The notes: a model not told the origin generated them from the sequence alone. A stretch of DNA of 64,000 bases from Shewanella schlegeliana (GCF_016765635.1 NZ_JAESVD010000005.1:62001-126000), one strand, 5' to 3'. Shown: positions 9,628 through 17,885, counted from the first letter of the stretch. A program made the numbers and translations.

Positions 9628-9997
9628 GTAAAGGCACGGCCCCTGAGGGGACGTGCCTTTTCTATTGTTGTGTAAGCTCATCCAGCTATATGAGTGCTCC
9701 CTGCACCATCCATGCGTAACTTTGCTCCTGCCTCTTCCTTGAACCTTTTATCCCTGTATCTGACGATACATCTCCATTGGCTCTTGGTCTTCCCTACACC
9801 AAGCTTGCTCCTTCTTGAGCGTGTCCAACGTCATCCTTGAGAATCCATTCAATTGCTTTCCATCGCATTCTACCTTCCTAGGTAGTAAACCTTCCATCCT
9901 GGATGTGTTTATCCACTCCTTGGTAGTATCCTTAAAGTGTTAATCCTTCAACACCAGATTATCCCTAACCTTTCCGATAGCATGCTTCCTTGCACAC
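9628..9997 (-). ncRNA. csrB: CsrB-family regulatory RNA, copy 1
   Basis: A protein-free stretch with about 23 GGA motifs on the minus strand (seen as TCC on the plus strand), many in CAGGAUG, AAGGAUG or AGGGA contexts in the loops of short hairpins, for example ACATCC-AGGAUGG and CUACCUAGGAAGGUAG. This is the hallmark of CsrB/CsrC RNAs, which sequester the translational regulator CsrA. The RNA ends in the terminator at 9660-9630. A -10-like TATTAT lies at 10007-10002, placing the 5' end near 9995 and giving about 365 nt, close to E. coli CsrB (369 nt). A GacA/UvrY-type box lies about 167 bp further upstream. The exact 5' end is inferred. Confidence 0.88.
9630..9664. terminator. Bidirectional terminator (DUF3301 gene / CsrB-type RNA 1)
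   Basis: Stem AAAGGCACG (9630-9638) with CGTGCCTTT (9652-9660), plus an inner CCCC/GGGG stem. A T-run follows on the plus strand, and a CTTTACTTCTTT run follows on the minus strand, where it forms the 3' end of the first CsrB-like RNA. Confidence 0.85.
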
Positions 9998-10001
9998 TTA
10001 A

Positions 10002-10010
10002 ATAATAAGT
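10002..10010 (-). promoter_or_regulatory. -10 region of CsrB-type RNA 1
   Basis: ACTTATTAT on the minus strand, containing TATTAT; the same nine bases occur at the corresponding place upstream of copy 2. No good -35 match is seen, as expected for an activator-dependent promoter. Confidence 0.55.
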
Positions 10011-10164
10011 CAAAAGCTAACAAAAATACCGGCTTAAACATTTATTTAACATGCAGGTTATCAAACATAACTTACAGAAAATCAGCTAATCAATTGTTTT
10101 TAACGAACTTAACTTGTAAAAACTATTTCTAACAGCGATCTTTAGGACTAATTTCTCACGAGTT

Positions 10165-10182
10165 TGTAAGAGATCTCGCACA
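10165..10182. promoter_or_regulatory. GacA/UvrY-type binding box upstream of CsrB RNA 1
   Basis: TGTAAGAGATCTCGCACA, close to the 18-bp palindrome TGTAAG-N6-CTTACA bound by the response regulator GacA/UvrY/VarA upstream of csrB/rsmZ-type genes. It sits about 167 bp from the -10, a typical distance for this family. Confidence 0.75.
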
Positions 10183-10216
10183 TCAAGTTAGCCAATAATC
10201 TTAACCATGACTTAAA

Positions 10217-10536
10217 ACGAAGAAAGGGCGCACCATTCGGCACGCCCTAGCACAACTTCATTTTAGCATTCCCGCTATATATATGCGTTCCCTGCATCAT
10301 CCTTGGTTAACTTGCATCCTGCATCTTCCCTGAAAATCCATTTCGATCCCTGTACCAAAGGTACTAACTCCCTTTATTAGCTTATCCTAAGCTAAATTCC
10401 TCTTCCTGAGGTTGTCCTTATTGCATCCTGCAAAACCATTATGTTCAGCTAAAATCAGCTTTGATCGGCAGGTCTTAGCTAAAAGTAATAGCCGTTATAG
10501 TAAAAAGTTAAGCGCCATCCTAGCTCTCATCTCTTT
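10217..10536 (-). ncRNA. csrB: CsrB-family regulatory RNA, copy 2
   Basis: The second copy has about 14 GGA motifs on the minus strand, with hairpins such as UUAGCUUAGGAUAAGCUAA, CCUCAGGAAGAGG and UUGCAGGAUGCAA. Its 3' half aligns visibly with copy 1 (GGUGCAGGGAGCAC against GAUGCAGGGAACGC; AUACAGGGAUA against GUACAGGGAUC). It ends in a GC-rich terminator (10248-10225) followed by TTCTTCGTTTT. The 5' end is inferred near 10533 from TATTAT at 10545-10540, giving about 315 nt. It has its own upstream GacA/UvrY box, so it is an independently transcribed paralogue. Confidence 0.86.
10225..10248 (-). terminator. Terminator of CsrB-type RNA 2
   Basis: On the minus strand AGGGCG (10248-10243) pairs with CGCCCT (10230-10225), with inner GCC/GGT pairing around the loop GAAT, followed by a T-rich tail. 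Confidence 0.8.
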
Positions 10537-10539
10537 ACG

Positions 10540-10548
10540 ATAATAAGT
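10540..10548 (-). promoter_or_regulatory. -10 region of CsrB-type RNA 2
   Basis: ACTTATTAT on the minus strand, identical to the -10 region of copy 1 and at the same distance from its upstream box. Confidence 0.55.
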
Positions 10549-10708
10549 TTACAGCGGCAGCTAGCTTTTTACCTGCGCCCAGTGGGAGAATACAAAATAG
10601 CAACCAAATATTAACACGCCACACAAAGGGCAAGACACTGAAATAAAACGGTTTTCACATGAATCGTGAATAATCTCTCTATGTAACTCGATTTATCTCC
10701 CACAACAA

Positions 10709-10726
10709 AGTAAGAGATCTCGCACA
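10709..10726. promoter_or_regulatory. GacA/UvrY-type binding box upstream of CsrB RNA 2
   Basis: AGTAAGAGATCTCGCACA, differing from the copy 1 box only at the first base and centred about 173 bp upstream of the -10. The conservation of a 17-bp block in an otherwise diverged upstream region is strong internal evidence for function. Confidence 0.72.
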
Positions 10727-10748
10727 AGAAAGTTATCTCAAAACGAAT

Positions 10749-11054
10749 TTATATGTTTTTTCTTCGACTTAAAGCCTGATAGAGCATGACCCAATCAGCC
10801 AGAAAACTGTATAAGGGGTAGTTAAACGTCGCTGGGCGATTTTTTTCAAAAGCAAAGTGGCCAACCCAAGCAAAACCATAGCCGATAACAGGCAAGGCTA
10901 ATAACATCCACCACTGGGCGCTCAGTAAGCTATAGGCAAATATCAATAACACCAAAGTACTGCCGAGATAATGTAAGGCTCGACAAGTCTTATCTTGATG
11001 CTGTGACAAATAAAAGGGATAAAACTCTGCAAAAGAGGCATAACGTTTACTCAT
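10749..11054 (-). CDS. DUF962 / Mpo1-like membrane protein
   Basis: A 101-residue protein with MSKRYASFAEFYPFYLSQH, the HxxxxCRxxHYLGS segment (HQDKTCRALHYLGS) and two hydrophobic hairpins (LVLLIFAYSLLSAQWWMLLAL; VIGYGFAWVGHFAFEKNRPA). This pattern is that of DUF962, whose yeast member Mpo1 is an iron-dependent 2-hydroxy fatty acid dioxygenase; the conserved histidines are present. The start is the ATG at 11054-11052; the frame is open further upstream, but that part lies inside the preceding gene. It overlaps the acetyltransferase gene by 8 bp, so the two are an operon. The enzymatic role here is inferred. Confidence 0.8.
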   Translation of the reverse strand: MSKRYASFAEFYPFYLSQHQDKTCRALHYLGSTLVLLIFAYSLLSAQWWMLLALPVIGYGFAWVGHFAFEKNRPATFNYPLYSFLADWVMLYQALSRRKNI

Positions 11055-11685
11055 TGACCAAGCCTCTATAAAACAAAAGCTCTCCGTTGACCTTACCAAT
11101 ACTAAGCCGCTCAATCTTTTCAAAGCCATGGTGAGTAAACAAGCTAATATGGTCTGGGTCATTAGCAAATACTCCTACGCCATCGAGATGGCGTTGCTCA
11201 TCACACCAACTCAGCACTGCATTAACGAGTCGTCCACCATAGCCCCTACCCTGCTCATTATTAGCGATAGCAATGAATTGCAAAATACCGCACTGGTTAC
11301 TGGGTAAATTCTCGATGATCTGGTTTTCTTTATTAATAATTGCTTGAGTTGACTGCCACCCCGCGCTTAGCAGCATCTTTAAACGCCAATGCCAGTATCT
11401 CGCCTCACCAAGGGGGACTTGCTGGGTCACAATACAAGCAACTCCCACTAAGCGCTCACCAATAAACATACCTATTAGGGCTTGTTCTTGCTGCCATAGT
11501 TCATTCAATTCTTCTCGGATAGCTCCGCGTAGTTTTTGCTCGTATTGCGCCTGATCACCGGTATAAAGCGTTTCTAAAAAGAATGGGTCATCATGATAAG
11601 CGTTATAGAGGATAGAAGCGGCAATACGTAGGTCTTCTGCTGTAAGGTAAACAGCACGGCACTCTTCCATGGCTTGATTCTCCAT
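11047..11685 (-). CDS. GNAT family N-acetyltransferase
   Basis: A 212-residue cytosolic acetyltransferase. The acetyl-CoA binding motif EQGRGYGGRLVNAVLSW follows the beta-strand ILQFIAIAN, and the C-terminal part (VGVFANDPDHISLFTHHGF) contains the usual GNAT final strands. The substrate cannot be named. It is the first gene of a minus-strand pair with the DUF962 gene and is divergent from the DUF2789 gene. Confidence 0.85.
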   Translation of the reverse strand: MENQAMEECRAVYLTAEDLRIAASILYNAYHDDPFFLETLYTGDQAQYEQKLRGAIREELNELWQQEQALIGMFIGERLVGVACIVTQQVPLGEARYWHWRLKMLLSAGWQSTQAIINKENQIIENLPSNQCGILQFIAIANNEQGRGYGGRLVNAVLSWCDEQRHLDGVGVFANDPDHISLFTHHGFEKIERLSIGKVNGELLFYRGLVNE

Positions 11686-11872
11686 TTTATATTCCTTGAT
11701 CTAGATCACACAACACCAATGTAACAACCCCGTGAAAAAGTGCAAATAATAATCAATTCAAAAAGCTTGAGCCGATTACTTTACAGCATAAAACGATTAT
11801 TAAAATTGCAGTGGGTTTGGATATATCAGCCATAATTAAAGGAATAAATCGCAGATATAAATAGGTGACTAA

Positions 11873-12106
11873 ATGGATACGACAACGAATAACTTACCCA
11901 ACCTATTTTTGCAGCTGGGGCTAACAAATGAAGAAGCAGCTATTGAGGCATTTATAAGAGAACATTCACTACCTGATACAATGCAGCTACATGAAGCCCC
12001 ATTTTGGAGTGCTTCACAGAAACACTTTCTCGTGGAGTCTTTTAACCAAGACGCCCAGTGGTCGGAAGTTATCGACCAACTGGACACCCTATTGAGAAAG
12101 CCTTAG
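11873..12106 (+). CDS. DUF2789 family protein
   Basis: A 77-residue protein with LPNLFLQLGLTNEEAAIEAF, PFWSASQKHFLVESFNQDA and W-E-V-I-D-Q-L near the end, which is the DUF2789 pattern; the length is typical. The function is unknown. The gene stands alone, convergent with the DUF3192 lipoprotein gene. A short AAGCC-TTA-GGCTT hairpin with AGTTTTGATTTT overlaps its stop codon and may be a weak terminator. Confidence 0.85.
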   Translation: MDTTTNNLPNLFLQLGLTNEEAAIEAFIREHSLPDTMQLHEAPFWSASQKHFLVESFNQDAQWSEVIDQLDTLLRKP

Positions 12107-12126
12107 GCTTAGTTTTGATTTTAAGA

Positions 12127-12498
12127 TTAAATCTTGCTGTAGGCCATCTCGCCCCAGCCTACGACCGCATTATTACTGATCACTACAGGTGTGCACTCGT
12201 CTTTGGTTGTTTTACCATCGCCATGAGTACGCTGGGTGCGATAAAACAATACATATACCTCTTTGTCTTGCTGAATATAAGCCTCATTAAAATCAGCGGT
12301 CCCCATTAATGTTGTCACCTGATCTTTAGACATACCTAAGGATATTTTGGAGAGGTTATTACGGTTATTCTCCTGAGTCTTTTCCCATGCAGCATTGCTG
12401 TCCCAGCCCGATTCCCCATCCCCAAGATTGACCACGCAGCCCGTTAGCCCTAAGCTTGCAATCCCAAAAAACGCTAAACCTAATAATTTTGTTTTCAC
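12127..12498 (-). CDS. DUF3192 family lipoprotein
   Basis: A 123-residue lipoprotein with a type II signal peptide; the lipobox is GLTGC. It has a SmpA/OmlA-like helical stretch (NNLSKISLGMSKDQVTTLMG) characteristic of DUF3192, then DFNEAYIQQDKEVYVLFYRT. It is probably anchored in the outer membrane; the role is unknown. The start is set at the GTG (12498): AGGAAG lies 6 bp upstream, whereas the in-frame ATG at 12519 has no ribosome-binding site and would add MLIQEVK before the signal peptide. Confidence 0.82.
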   Translation of the reverse strand: MKTKLLGLAFFGIASLGLTGCVVNLGDGESGWDSNAAWEKTQENNRNNLSKISLGMSKDQVTTLMGTADFNEAYIQQDKEVYVLFYRTQRTHGDGKTTKDECTPVVISNNAVVGWGEMAYSKI

Positions 12499-12657
12499 TT
12501 TAACTTCCTGTATTAACATTGTTTTTAGTTTTATTTAAAAAGCAATTAACATGCCAAGCATCAAGTTACTGTTTTTGCATGAATTTATTTTAAAGCAGAC
12601 CTTGGGTATTATATGGCGATTAACAAAAAGACTAACGAGTAAGGAATTTGACTAACC

Positions 12658-13011
12658 ATGAGTCCATTAGAACAAGTACTCAGTGCTGCTAAGAAGATCA
12701 GTGATGAAGGTAGAACGCCAACCCTCGCACTCGTTAAGAGTAAGCTCGGCAGTAGTATCCCCATGCCGATACTGATCCAAGGGTTACAGCAATTCAAATC
12801 CATGAGCAGCGACGAAATTAAAGCCCTATCGGCTGATTGTCCTGTAAAAGCCGCTGATGATGTTGCAGAGCAATCTGCGGTGGCAAGCCAAGCCGACACA
12901 ATAGCTAAACTCGAACAAGAGCTCGTCGACTTAAAAGCTGAGTTCAACTTATTGAAACAGCAACTAAATAATCTAGAAAAACAGTGCGGTACCAACGAAG
13001 GACATAAATAA
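12658..13011 (+). CDS. Small protein with HTH-like N-terminus and coiled coil
   Basis: 117 residues. The N-terminal part (SDEGRTPTLALVKSKLGSSI and PMPILIQGLQQFK) looks like a winged-helix/KfrA-type DNA-binding segment. The C-terminal part (residues about 78-110, TIAKLEQELVDLKAEFNLLK) is a leucine-heptad coiled coil. It lies 1 bp upstream of the zinc-ribbon DUF2310 gene and must be co-transcribed with it. A nucleic-acid-related role is an inference from both domains; no family name is certain. Confidence 0.75.
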   Translation: MSPLEQVLSAAKKISDEGRTPTLALVKSKLGSSIPMPILIQGLQQFKSMSSDEIKALSADCPVKAADDVAEQSAVASQADTIAKLEQELVDLKAEFNLLKQQLNNLEKQCGTNEGHK

Positions 13012-13012
13012 A

Positions 13013-13786
13013 ATGCATGTGGTTGAGTTAAGGTTCGAGTGTTTTGATAACACCACGATTAGCGCAGCAGAGAAAGCGATCAATGGTTTACTCGAGGCCT
13101 ATCGTGCCAATGGTCAAGTTCTTGGGCGTGAGTTTGCCGTTGCCTTCAACGAAGGTGAGTTTAGAGTCAGACTGTTAATGCCTGAGAAGAGCAGCCTATC
13201 AAAGCGTTTCAACAGCCCTTGGGTTGATACCGCGCTAAATGAGCTCACCGATGCAAAACTACTCGCTCCACGCGAAAAATATATTGGTCAAGACATTAAC
13301 TCCGAAGTTTCGAGTCAAGATACCCCAAGTTGGCAGCTACTATATACCAGTTACGTGCATATGTGCTCGCCACTGCGAAACGGCGATACACTGCAACCCA
13401 TTCCTCTATATCAAATTCCGGCTACCGCCAATGGCGATCATAAGCGCATGATCCGCTGGCAAACAGAATGGCAAGCCTGTGATGAACTGCAGATGGCAGC
13501 AGCCACCAAAGCAGAATTTGCAGCATTGGAAGAGTTAACTAGCCATCAGAGCGACCTGTTTAGGCGTGGCTGGGACTTACGTGGCAGAGTTGAGTACCTG
13601 ACTAAAATCCCGACCTATTATTACTTATATCGTGTCGGTGGTGAGAGCCTTGCGTCAGAAAAGCAGCGCCCCTGCCCAAAATGCGGCAGTAAAGAATGGC
13701 TTCTGGACGAGCCGTTATTGGATATGTTTCACTTTCGCTGTGAGACTTGCCGCATAGTGTCTAACATCTCATGGGATCATCTATAA
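13013..13786 (+). CDS. DUF2310 zinc-ribbon protein
   Basis: A 257-residue protein ending in a zinc ribbon: CPKCGSKEW and CETCRIVSNISWDHL provide the four cysteines. The body (MHVVELRFECFDNTTISAAE; RRGWDLRGRVEYLTKIPTYYYLYR) fits DUF2310, annotated elsewhere as a zinc-ribbon-containing, possibly nucleic-acid-binding protein. It is coupled to the coiled-coil gene immediately upstream and followed by a 10-bp hairpin (13782-13791/13798-13807). The biological role is unknown. Confidence 0.85.
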   Translation: MHVVELRFECFDNTTISAAEKAINGLLEAYRANGQVLGREFAVAFNEGEFRVRLLMPEKSSLSKRFNSPWVDTALNELTDAKLLAPREKYIGQDINSEVSSQDTPSWQLLYTSYVHMCSPLRNGDTLQPIPLYQIPATANGDHKRMIRWQTEWQACDELQMAAATKAEFAALEELTSHQSDLFRRGWDLRGRVEYLTKIPTYYYLYRVGGESLASEKQRPCPKCGSKEWLLDEPLLDMFHFRCETCRIVSNISWDHL

Positions 13787-13807
13787 GGAACTATCTCGTT
13801 CCTTATA
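13782..13807. other. Hairpin after the DUF2310 gene
   Basis: TATAAGGAAC-TATCTC-GTTCCTTATA, perfect 10-bp arms overlapping the stop codon. There is no T-run, so it is an mRNA 3'-end structure or a weak terminator. Confidence 0.5.
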
Positions 13808-13835
13808 TTATGCCTTCCCATAAAATAGCGTCCTC

Positions 13836-13874
13836 ATAAAAAAAATGGCCCAATCAATATTGAGCCATTTTTAT
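13836..13874. terminator. Bidirectional terminator between DUF2310 gene and syd
   Basis: AAAAATGGC (13841-13849) pairs with GCCATTTTT (13864-13872), with an inner CAAT/ATTG. A-runs and T-runs on the two sides allow termination in both directions. Confidence 0.85.
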
Positions 13875-13891
13875 TACATCTCGCGCATCAA

Positions 13892-14548
13892 TTATTTGCC
13901 ACGTAAATTACGCCACATCAACTTCATTCGCTGCCAAATACCAGGATGATCCAGCTCAGGCATAGACTCCTCTATCGGTTTTACCGGCGGTGTCACTCTA
14001 GGGGTGAGTAAACCAATAAATTCATCCAACGACTCTGTAAGCTTAGTGCTTTGAGTCTCACCAGGGATCTCTACCCAAACACTGCCATCGGCATTATTCA
14101 CCGTTAGCATCTTATCTTCATCATCTAAGACCCCAATAAACCAAGTTGGCTCCTGCTTAAGTTTTTTCTTCATCATCAAATGACCGATGATATTTTGCTG
14201 CAGGTACTCAAAATCGGTTTGGTTCCACACTTGGATAAGCTCACCACTGCCCCACTTGGAGTCAAAAAACAGCGGCGCGGAGAAGTGACGGCCATAAAAT
14301 GCATTTATCTCAGCAGACAAGGTCAGTTCAAGTGCCGTTTCGACATTATCAAACTGACCAGCCTCTTGACGAACAACCGCTTGCCAAAACACAGCTCCGT
14401 CACTATCCATTTCGCCTACAACGCAGTCAGACTCTTGCTCTTGGGCATAATATCGTGGCTGTTCGCCGAGTTGTTCCACATAGGCTTGTTGATATTTAGA
14501 TAAAAAAAGATCTAAAGCGGGTAAAGAAGACACTGAAGACAGTTCCAA
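13892..14548 (-). CDS. syd: SecY-interacting protein Syd
   Basis: A cytosolic protein that binds SecY and acts as a quality-control factor for the Sec translocon. Recognised from [40 protein letters not shown] [32 protein letters not shown] and [20 protein letters not shown]. At 218 residues it is about 35 longer than E. coli Syd (181), owing to a C-terminal extension rich in Pro and charged residues (after GLLTPRV). It is divergent from queF, the same neighbour as in E. coli. Confidence 0.94.
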   Translation of the reverse strand: MELSSVSSLPALDLFLSKYQQAYVEQLGEQPRYYAQEQESDCVVGEMDSDGAVFWQAVVRQEAGQFDNVETALELTLSAEINAFYGRHFSAPLFFDSKWGSGELIQVWNQTDFEYLQQNIIGHLMMKKKLKQEPTWFIGVLDDEDKMLTVNNADGSVWVEIPGETQSTKLTESLDEFIGLLTPRVTPPVKPIEESMPELDHPGIWQRMKLMWRNLRGK

Positions 14549-14554
14549 ATCAGT

Positions 14555-14560
14555 TATAAT
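14555..14560 (+). promoter_or_regulatory. -10 box of queF
   Basis: A consensus TATAAT lies 32 bp before the chosen queF ATG, with no strong -35. The predicted transcript start near 14567 leaves room for a leader only if translation starts at 14592 rather than at 14577. Confidence 0.55.
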
Positions 14561-14591
14561 AGGGGTCTATTTTGACATGGAAACCGTATTG

Positions 14592-15449
14592 ATGACACAA
14601 CATCATGATCCCTATAGTAACGCCCCCGAACTTTCTGAATTAACATTAGGAAAGTCGACAGGTTATCAAGAGCAGTATGATGCATCTTTACTTCAAGGCG
14701 TACCGCGTAAGTTAAACCGTGATGCAATTGGCCTGACTCAAGAGCTACCTTTTCATGGCTGTGATATCTGGACAGGCTACGAGCTATCTTGGCTAAATGC
14801 CAAAGGCAAACCTATGGTGGCTATTGCCGAATTCAGCCTAAGTTTTGACAGTAAAAACCTGATTGAGTCTAAGTCATTCAAGCTGTATTTAAACAGTTAT
14901 AACCAGACTCGATTCGATAGCGCGCAAGCGGTACAAGAACGCTTAACTCAAGACTTAAGTGCCTGCGCCGAGGGTGAAGTGACAGTAAAGGTTCTTGAGC
15001 CAAAACAGTTCAGCCATCAACGAATTGTTGAGCTACCGGGGACATGCATCGATGATCTCGATATCGAGATCGACGACTATAGCTTTAATCCAGACTACTT
15101 AGTCGACAGTGTCGATAATAAAGCGATTGTTGCCGAAACGCTGACATCTAACTTGCTAAAATCAAACTGCTTGATCACCTCGCAACCTGACTGGGGCACG
15201 GTAATGATCCGCTATCAGGGTCCTAAGATTGATCGTGAAAAGCTACTCAGATATCTCATCTCATTTAGACAGCACAATGAGTTTCACGAGCAGTGCGTTG
15301 AGCGGATTTTCGTCGATCTTAAACGCTTCTGCCAATGCGCCAAGCTGACAGTTTATGCCCGTTATACTCGCCGTGGCGGTTTAGATATCAACCCCTATCG
15401 TAGCGATTTTGAACACCCAGCCGAGAATCAACGCCTCGCACGACAATAA
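14592..15449 (+). CDS. queF: NADPH-dependent 7-cyano-7-deazaguanine reductase
   Basis: Reduces preQ0 to preQ1 in queuosine synthesis. This is the long, two-domain (YqfB-like/QueF type II) form, 285 residues, like E. coli QueF (282). Recognised from [17 protein letters not shown] and [20 protein letters not shown], the catalytic-cysteine region [20 protein letters not shown], and the substrate segment [19 protein letters not shown]. The ATG at 14592 ([14 protein letters not shown]) is preferred over the upstream ATG at 14577 because of the TATAAT position and the usual family N-terminus. The upstream alternative would add METVL. Confidence 0.95.
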   Translation: MTQHHDPYSNAPELSELTLGKSTGYQEQYDASLLQGVPRKLNRDAIGLTQELPFHGCDIWTGYELSWLNAKGKPMVAIAEFSLSFDSKNLIESKSFKLYLNSYNQTRFDSAQAVQERLTQDLSACAEGEVTVKVLEPKQFSHQRIVELPGTCIDDLDIEIDDYSFNPDYLVDSVDNKAIVAETLTSNLLKSNCLITSQPDWGTVMIRYQGPKIDREKLLRYLISFRQHNEFHEQCVERIFVDLKRFCQCAKLTVYARYTRRGGLDINPYRSDFEHPAENQRLARQ

Positions 15450-15480
15450 ACACAAGTCATTACGGCTTAGTAAAGAAAAC

Positions 15481-15517
15481 AAAAAACGGGTCAGTGTGTC
15501 ATTAACCCGTTTTTTAT
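15481..15517 (+). terminator. Intrinsic terminator of queF
   Basis: AAAAAACGGGT (15481-15491) pairs with ACCCGTTTTTT (15505-15515), followed by ATTAT. Confidence 0.88.
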
Positions 15518-15677
15518 TATAAATTTCGGACAAAAAAAACTCCCATCAGCGATAACCAATGAGAGAGTGAGAGAGCGCTGCAACTCTGAGGCTGCTCTTG
15601 GTCTTTTTATAAAACAGCCTGCTCTCAAGGCTATAGATTGTTCGCAATGGTCGCCAATATTTTACCTCAATATTAAA

Positions 15678-16493
15678 CTACCACTTAAATGACAGGCCAA
15701 ATTCATAGAATTTTTCGCCATAAGGAAAGTAAGTATAGGTAAAATAAGGAGATAACTTCCATACCTCAGTGGTTAAAGTAATTTCGTGATAGTTGTAATT
15801 TCCTTTACTTAACCTGCTTATTCTTTTGTCATCATATTCGAAGTCAGGAATATGGATCTCTCGCTGTACTCTATCCCCTGTAGTCTCATATACATGGTTA
15901 TAACTATAACTAACGTTCAATCGTTCAAGAGCGCTCCAAGAAAATCCCAGCATGAAATCTATAGTATCTGAAGGTGAATATGAGCCATCGACTTGGATAG
16001 ATTCTCCATCGTATTGGAAGTCATAGCTCGAGGTAGACCAGTTGTAATTGGTATCCGCCATCAAAATCACAGTTTCACTCACCGGAATACCTGCAAACAC
16101 GCCAGCACTATAGCCACCACGATTAGCCTTTGCGGTAACTTCAGTAAACATGAATGAACTATAGAAGCTCTTACCCACACCCGCTTCCCAAAACTCATTA
16201 CTGTCATACTCACCAAACACACGCCAGGTTTCACCAATATCAAAACTGGCATTCAAGGTATAAACCGCTTCGCCATCCTGCATCTTCACATCTAGCCCAA
16301 CTGACTTGTACAGTGGCTCACTTTCATCTTCTTGACCTATTTCAATTCCCTTCGGTGGGAAGATAAGCTCAATATCACTTGAGATAGAAGTTGCTTGGGC
16401 AGTCGAAGCCAAACTAATGCTGAGTGTAATAGCCGTTACACGAAGGGCTCTTGGTAGGGCTGTCATATTAAGAAGATATTTAGATACTTGCAT
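15678..16493 (-). CDS. Outer-membrane beta-barrel protein
   Basis: 271 residues with an N-terminal signal (cleavage likely after STAQA). The rest alternates polar and hydrophobic residues in about ten amphipathic strands (for example YTLNASFDIGETWRVFGEYD and RLNVSYSYNHVYETTG) and ends in GLSFKW, an aromatic C-terminus typical of BAM substrates. No specific family was recognised. It is the last gene of a minus-strand locus and starts 86 bp after a lipoprotein gene. Its leader contains GAGAGCA 6-10 bp before the ATG, as do both lipoprotein genes of the locus. A surface role with those lipoproteins is an inference. Confidence 0.75.
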   Translation of the reverse strand: MQVSKYLLNMTALPRALRVTAITLSISLASTAQATSISSDIELIFPPKGIEIGQEDESEPLYKSVGLDVKMQDGEAVYTLNASFDIGETWRVFGEYDSNEFWEAGVGKSFYSSFMFTEVTAKANRGGYSAGVFAGIPVSETVILMADTNYNWSTSSYDFQYDGESIQVDGSYSPSDTIDFMLGFSWSALERLNVSYSYNHVYETTGDRVQREIHIPDFEYDDKRISRLSKGNYNYHEITLTTEVWKLSPYFTYTYFPYGEKFYEFGLSFKW

Positions 16494-16579
16494 ATGGCAT
16501 TGCTCTCAAAAAATTCAATCGCGTCCGCCTCAAAGTGAGGCGGACAAAAGGTCTATCCATTTTTAAAGCTAAATATTAC

Positions 16580-17215
16580 TTAACGTTTCTGTTGCTGAAC
16601 TTTCATCCTTACATTATTAACTCTTGATTTAAGTGTATTTCGTTGAGCTTGTGACAAACTCTCCACTTTGGGGGCCTTATCTTGTGCCCCCCAACCAGCA
16701 TCGATTTCAGACCTCTCCCAATCAATGCGGATTTGACCAAGGTCATTTTGATAGATCACATAAGTATTATCCCAAGACATTGCACCATCACGTACCGTAT
16801 AAGTACCGTCACCATTTGGTTCAATGATGGCTATAGTTTTACCATCCTCTTTACGATAGATTTTGGCTTGCCCATTCTCTTCGTCAATAACGAGCTCGAA
16901 TGGGTTCACATCAGGTTTGGGCTTATTAGTTGGGTGTTCACTATTCCCCCAGCCACTATCTCCATCAAACTCTGGAGGAAGCTCATTGACAGGAGGCCTG
17001 TCTAAATCAGGGCGGGGCTTTATATGGGGGAGCTCACTATTCCCCCAGCCATTGTCACCGTCAAACTCTGGCGGTAACTCATTAATTGGTGGCTTCTCTA
17101 ACTCAGGACGGGGCTTATCATCATCGAAGCCAGGCCCCTGATTAGATGAAGTTGATGAGCATGCAGCAAGGAGTAACGAAGTCAGCAGGACTGCCGTGGT
17201 CTGTTTAAAATTCAT
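16580..17215 (-). CDS. Proline-rich repeat lipoprotein A
   Basis: A 211-residue lipoprotein with lipobox LLAAC and SSTSSNQ after the cysteine. Residues about 36-92 contain two copies of a 30-residue Pro/Glu/Asp-rich unit (RPELEKPPINELPPEFDGD and RPDLDRPPVNELPPEFDGD, each followed by GWGNSE). The C-terminal half has a beta-rich module (NGQAKIYRKEDGK ... YVIYQNDLGQIRIDWERSEI) that is also found, twice, in lipoprotein B nearby, and a basic coiled tail. The start is the ATG at 17215 (MNFKQTT), paralogous to MNFKKAT in B; the in-frame upstream ATG at 17254 would spoil the signal peptide. Function unknown; Shewanella-type orphan family. Confidence 0.78.
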   Translation of the reverse strand: MNFKQTTAVLLTSLLLAACSSTSSNQGPGFDDDKPRPELEKPPINELPPEFDGDNGWGNSELPHIKPRPDLDRPPVNELPPEFDGDSGWGNSEHPTNKPKPDVNPFELVIDEENGQAKIYRKEDGKTIAIIEPNGDGTYTVRDGAMSWDNTYVIYQNDLGQIRIDWERSEIDAGWGAQDKAPKVESLSQAQRNTLKSRVNNVRMKVQQQKR

Positions 17216-17585
17216 AATATGTGCTCTCATAAAAAATATAGAAACGGCTGACAAAAGTGCCTAAGCCAAATGGTTAATCAGAGTATCGAATGGGGTTGTT
17301 TCCCCCTTCCACTCTATAGCTATATATTAGCGAGATAGTTGAAGATAATTGATGGGGCTAGATAGCCTTGATACATTCAAGGAGTGAATGTATCAAGTGT
17401 GAGATTAATCAAAATAGTACTGATCGATAAGTCCTACTCGCCCAAACGATACTAAAAAGCAAACCAGACCAATTAAGTTATCGCTATCATAAGCCAGTGA
17501 TGTGCAAACACTCCTACAACAACTCTCCATAGCAGAAATCCCATAACAGAAAGTCCATAAGAGGACGTCCGTTGCTATAGCGATA

Positions 17586-17885
17586 CTAACAGTCTTGTGT
17601 TTCTACTGTGGTGTGGTTATCGCTGTTACCGTAATCAGGAGCGACATTCTGGTCCACTAAGACACGACATGCGTCACTAGCTAGGTAACCATTAAAATAG
17701 AATGCAGCAGTCTTAGCTGTTTCTGCTCCAGAAACAGCTGCCAAATATTTCATAGTTCATATCTGACTTACCTATCTCTTCAAGGGTTTGGTAGTTAATA
17801 GGTTGGCCGTGAAGGTCTTCAGCAATAACAATTACCACGAAGGCCAGTTCAATTAGGCTAATGCCACTTTATTTTTTGTAGAGTT
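17586..17885 (-). pseudogene. Decayed type IV prepilin gene
   Basis: On the minus strand one frame reads SGISLIELAFVVIVIAE (17868 downward), the conserved class III/IV prepilin N-terminal helix, continues for about 35 residues and stops at 17715-17713. A second frame (17753-17586) overlaps it and encodes 55 residues (MKYLAAVSGAETAKTAAF ... ending ETQDC) with two cysteines placed like the C-terminal disulfide loop of a pilin. The pieces make a prepilin whose N-terminal start, reading frame and middle have been lost. MSHA-like pilin is the closest guess. It lies between two lipoprotein genes on the same strand. No intact pilin gene is present. Confidence 0.5.

Noticed and set aside
9427..9681. 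An 84-codon minus-strand frame
   Set aside because: It overlaps the DUF3301 gene antisense and the terminator of the CsrB-type RNA and has no protein features.
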